Source: Limimaricola soesokkakensis
GTDB taxonomy: Bacteria; Pseudomonadota; Alphaproteobacteria; Rhodobacterales; Rhodobacteraceae
Direction of reading: 5' to 3'
Length of the DNA stretch: 64,000 nucleotides
NCBI RefSeq assembly: GCF_900172345.1
Contig: NZ_FWFY01000003.1
Coordinates: 1-64,000 of the forward strand
Program-made: the position numbers and the translations under genes
Notes under the pieces: generated by a model
Database searches by the model: none
Told to the model about the DNA's origin: nothing
The model's input: only the letters and a program-made list of their open reading frames with translations
Part shown: positions 61,311 to 64,000 of the stretch, piece by piece
Position numbering within the stretch: the stretch's first letter is position 1
Layout of the letters: each line of letters opens with the position of its first letter

Positions 61311-63836
61311 TCAGTCCTGCGCCCTGAGCACCTGCGCCGGGCGCACCTTCAGCGGTCGCCAGGCGAAGCCCAGCCCCGCCAGCAGGCTCGCCAGCGCACC
61401 ACCCAGCACGATGCCCACGGCCGAGGACCAGATCACCGAAAAATCGGTCTCCATCACGAAGCGCGCCGCGGCCCAGCCGCCCAGCACGCCGGCGCCGAGC
61501 GCCACGAGGCCGGCGGCTGCCCCCAGAAGCGCCGCGCGCAGCGCGAAGCTCGACAGGATGCGGCGGCGCGAGGCGCCCAGCGTCTTGAGAATCGCCGCCT
61601 CATAGGTGCGCGACCGCTCGCCAGCCGCCGCCGCGCCGATCAGCACCAGGAAACCGGTGAGCAGGGTGGCGGCGGCGCCGTAGCGGGTCGCGGCGGCGAT
61701 GCCATCGACCACGCGGGTGACCTGATCGATGGCGTCGCGGACCCGGATCGCGGTGATGTTGGGATAGGCGTCGGCGAGATCGCGCAGGATCGCGGCCTCG
61801 GCCTCTTCCTCGGCATAGACCGTCGAGATCCAGCTATGCGGCGCGCCGGCGAGCGCGCCGGGGTTCATCGACATCACGAAGGCGATGGCTGCCGAGCCGA
61901 AATCGACGCGCCGCAGGTTGGCGATGGTCGCGGTCACGTCGCGGCCCAGCACGTTGACCGTGATCTCGTCGCCGATTCCGAGCCCGATCTCCAGCGCCTC
62001 CTCCTCGGCGAAGCTCACCAGCGGCGGACCCGCGTAATCCTCGGCCCACCATTCGCCCGCGACGATCTCTTCGCCATCCGGCGGCGTGGCGGAATAGGTC
62101 AGGCCGCGATCGCCATGCAGCACCCAGTGATCGGCGACCTCGCGCGCAGCTCGGCCGTTGATCTCGCTGACGATGCCGCGCAGCATCGGCGCGCTGTCGA
62201 CCCGGCTAACCTGCGGATCGTCGTCGAGCCGGGCGCGGAAGCCCTCGATCTGGTCGGGCTGGATGTCGACGAAGAAATAGGCGGGCGCGACCTCCGGCAG
62301 GTCGTTCTGGATCGCCCGGCGCAGATTGCCGTCGATCTGGCCCACGGCGGCCAGCACCGACAGGCCGAGCCCCAGAGACAGCACGACCGAGCCGGTCTCG
62401 CCCCCGCGCTTGCCGATCGCGCCGAGCGCCAGCCGCAGGCCGGGGCGTCCGCGCAGGCCGCGGCCGAAGCGGCGCGCCAAGGCCTGCACGCCGAGCGCTG
62501 CGAGGGTCAGCAGCAGCAGCGCCCCCCCTATGCCACCCGCGGTCGAGAGGGTGAGCCTCCACGTGCCCGAAAACAGCACCGCGGCGCCGAGAAGCACCGC
62601 CAGCAGCGCGAGGATCGCGCCCATGTAGCGCCGCCGAGGCAGGGCGCGGCCCGCCCCCATCGCGTCGCGAAACAGCGTCGCGGCGCGCACGTTCTCGGTC
62701 CGCGCCAGCGGCCAGAGCGTGAAGATCATGGCGACCAGCGCGCCGTAGAGCGCCGCCTCGATCAGGGGGCGCGGATAGATCGCGAACTCCGCCGGGATCG
62801 GCAGCCGCGCGGTGATCAAGGGCGCCAGAACGAGCGGCACCGCGATGCCCAGCGCCAGACCGATGGCGAGACCCAGCAGGGTCAGCGCGCCGATCTGCAG
62901 GAAATAGGTGAGGAAAATGGTGGCGCGGGTCGCGCCCAGTGTCCTGAGCGTGGCGATGGTTGCGGTCTTGCCCGCGAGATAGGCGCGCACCGCGGCCGAG
63001 ATGCCGACGCCGCCCACAGCGAGGCCCGACAGGCCGATCAGCACGAGGAAAGAGCCGAGCCGGTCGATGAAACGCTCGGTGCCGCCGGCGCCGCGCCGCA
63101 CATCGCGCCAGCGCAGCCCGCTGCCCTCGAACCGGCTCTCAGCCTCGTCCTCAAGCGCCTGCAGATCGGCCTCGGGCGGCAGGTCGAGCCGGTAGGCGGT
63201 CGAGAACAGCGTGCCCTCGGCCAGAAGCCCCGACCCCGACAGGTCCTCGGCCAGAACCAGGCTGCGCGGCCCCAGGCCGAAGCCGCCCGCCGCGCTGTCA
63301 GGATAGCGCGTCAGGACCGCCATCAGCACGAAGTCCTGCGTGCCGAGCCGCAGCCGGTCGCCGGGCGACAGCGCCAGCCGGTCGGCCAGCGCCCGCTCCA
63401 CCACGATGCCGGGCAGGCCGTCCGTGCCCGCGAAGGCCGCCTCGATCGGCATTTCCGGTTCGAGCCGGACCTCGCCCACCAGCGGATAGGCCCCGTCGAC
63501 GGCGCGGATCTGGGTCAGGGCGCGTTCGGTGTCGCCATCGCGTTCGACCACCGCCATGGAGCGGAAATCCACGGTTTCCGAGACGGTTGTCGCGACGCCC
63601 TGCATCCATTCCAGCTCGGTCGGGTCGGCATAGCGATAGGTCAGCTCGATCTCGGCATCGCCACCGAGGATCGCGGCGCTCTCGCGCTCCAACCCGGCCT
63701 GGATCGCCGAGCGCACCATGCCGACCGCGGCGATGGCGGCGACGCCGAGCGCCAGACAGGCGAGAAAAATGCGAAAGCCGCGCAGCCCGCCGCGCAGCTC
63801 GCGCCGCGCGAGGCGTGCGGCGAGACCGGCGCTCAC
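61311..63836 (-). CDS. FtsX-like ABC transporter permease (YbbP type)
   Basis: 841 residues with two FtsX-like permease blocks. An N-terminal helix (FRIFLACLALGVAAIAAVGM) and a MacB-like periplasmic domain (about 45-230), three helices near 265-380, two central helices, a second periplasmic domain, and three final helices near 720-815. It starts with GTG at 63836, overlapping the ATPase stop as GTGA. Relatives extract lipoproteins or other compounds from the inner membrane. Confidence 0.88.
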   Translation of the reverse strand: MSAGLAARLARRELRGGLRGFRIFLACLALGVAAIAAVGMVRSAIQAGLERESAAILGGDAEIELTYRYADPTELEWMQGVATTVSETVDFRSMAVVERDGDTERALTQIRAVDGAYPLVGEVRLEPEMPIEAAFAGTDGLPGIVVERALADRLALSPGDRLRLGTQDFVLMAVLTRYPDSAAGGFGLGPRSLVLAEDLSGSGLLAEGTLFSTAYRLDLPPEADLQALEDEAESRFEGSGLRWRDVRRGAGGTERFIDRLGSFLVLIGLSGLAVGGVGISAAVRAYLAGKTATIATLRTLGATRATIFLTYFLQIGALTLLGLAIGLALGIAVPLVLAPLITARLPIPAEFAIYPRPLIEAALYGALVAMIFTLWPLARTENVRAATLFRDAMGAGRALPRRRYMGAILALLAVLLGAAVLFSGTWRLTLSTAGGIGGALLLLTLAALGVQALARRFGRGLRGRPGLRLALGAIGKRGGETGSVVLSLGLGLSVLAAVGQIDGNLRRAIQNDLPEVAPAYFFVDIQPDQIEGFRARLDDDPQVSRVDSAPMLRGIVSEINGRAAREVADHWVLHGDRGLTYSATPPDGEEIVAGEWWAEDYAGPPLVSFAEEEALEIGLGIGDEITVNVLGRDVTATIANLRRVDFGSAAIAFVMSMNPGALAGAPHSWISTVYAEEEAEAAILRDLADAYPNITAIRVRDAIDQVTRVVDGIAAATRYGAAATLLTGFLVLIGAAAAGERSRTYEAAILKTLGASRRRILSSFALRAALLGAAAGLVALGAGVLGGWAAARFVMETDFSVIWSSAVGIVLGGALASLLAGLGFAWRPLKVRPAQVLRAQD

Positions 63837-64000
63837 GCCGCCACCCGCCCGTCGGTGAGGCGCACCACCCGGTCACAGCGCTCGGCCAGCTCGGGCGCGT
63901 GGGTCACCATCACCAGCGTCGCGCCGTGCCGGTCGCGCAGGTCGAACAGCAGGTCCATGATCTGCGCGCCGTTGGCGGCGTCGAGATTTCCGGTGGGCTC
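63833..64000 (-). CDS. ABC transporter ATPase, LolD/MacB type (3' part only)
   Basis: Only the last 55 codons lie in the window. They include EPTGNLDAANG, the end of Walker B with the D-loop, and VMVTHAPELAERC with the switch His. It is the motor of the FtsX-like permease encoded next, by GTGA overlap. The start lies past position 64000. Confidence 0.85.
   Translation of the reverse strand, partial: EPTGNLDAANGAQIMDLLFDLRDRHGATLVMVTHAPELAERCDRVVRLTDGRVAA

Overview
The window reads as a chromosome segment of a high-GC alphaproteobacterium, most likely a Rhodobacterales (Roseobacteraceae/Paracoccaceae) member. This rests on gene content: two TRAP transporter operons, HWE-type histidine kinases, an mreBCD-mrdA-rodA cluster, an SseB-domain gene, a Kdo/Kps capsule locus and a tRNA-Gln(TTG) next to kdsA. 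It is an inference, not a species call.

Layout. 182-4425: a cupin gene and three minus-strand signalling genes (HWE kinase, single-domain response regulator, second HWE kinase). 4732-10767: a TRAP transporter in one operon with a self-sufficient P450-reductase fusion, divergent from an IclR regulator. 11229-19153: seven tightly packed plus-strand genes: AmiC-like amide sensor, AmiR-like ANTAR antiterminator, peptide-type ABC permeases, binding protein, formamidase/acetamidase and a fused double ATPase. A terminator-like hairpin lies just before the first gene, so the operon probably controls itself by antitermination. 19290-26648: a RuBisCO-like protein, a DUF1537 acid-sugar kinase and an SDR, joined by ATGA overlaps, downstream of a second TRAP transporter and opposite a FadR-type regulator with a perfect palindromic operator between them. 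26649-36937: a decayed island with an IS3-family element, small unknown genes, an IS5-family element abutting a truncated hsdS, an intact orphan hsdR, and a tyrosine recombinase beside tRNA-Gln.

37080-50641 is mostly housekeeping: kdsA and capsule-export genes, a 24-codon small ORF, a uracil-DNA glycosylase-like gene, the rod-shape cluster, and leuA behind a leucine-rich leader peptide. 50680-64000: a GST, two SDRs followed by a photolyase-related gene reduced to its two ends, a MORN-repeat protein with an acidic microsatellite-encoded tail, an MFS exporter, a metallo-beta-lactamase-fold hydrolase, a small zincin, gltX, a thioredoxin-reductase-like flavoprotein behind a hairpin that covers its ribosome site, and an FtsX-type ABC exporter cut by the window end.

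The candidates for something new are the SDR/RuBisCO-like/DUF1537 module with its own transporter and regulator, the antitermination-controlled amide import operon, the P450-TRAP pairing, and the probably leaderless leucine leader of leuA.
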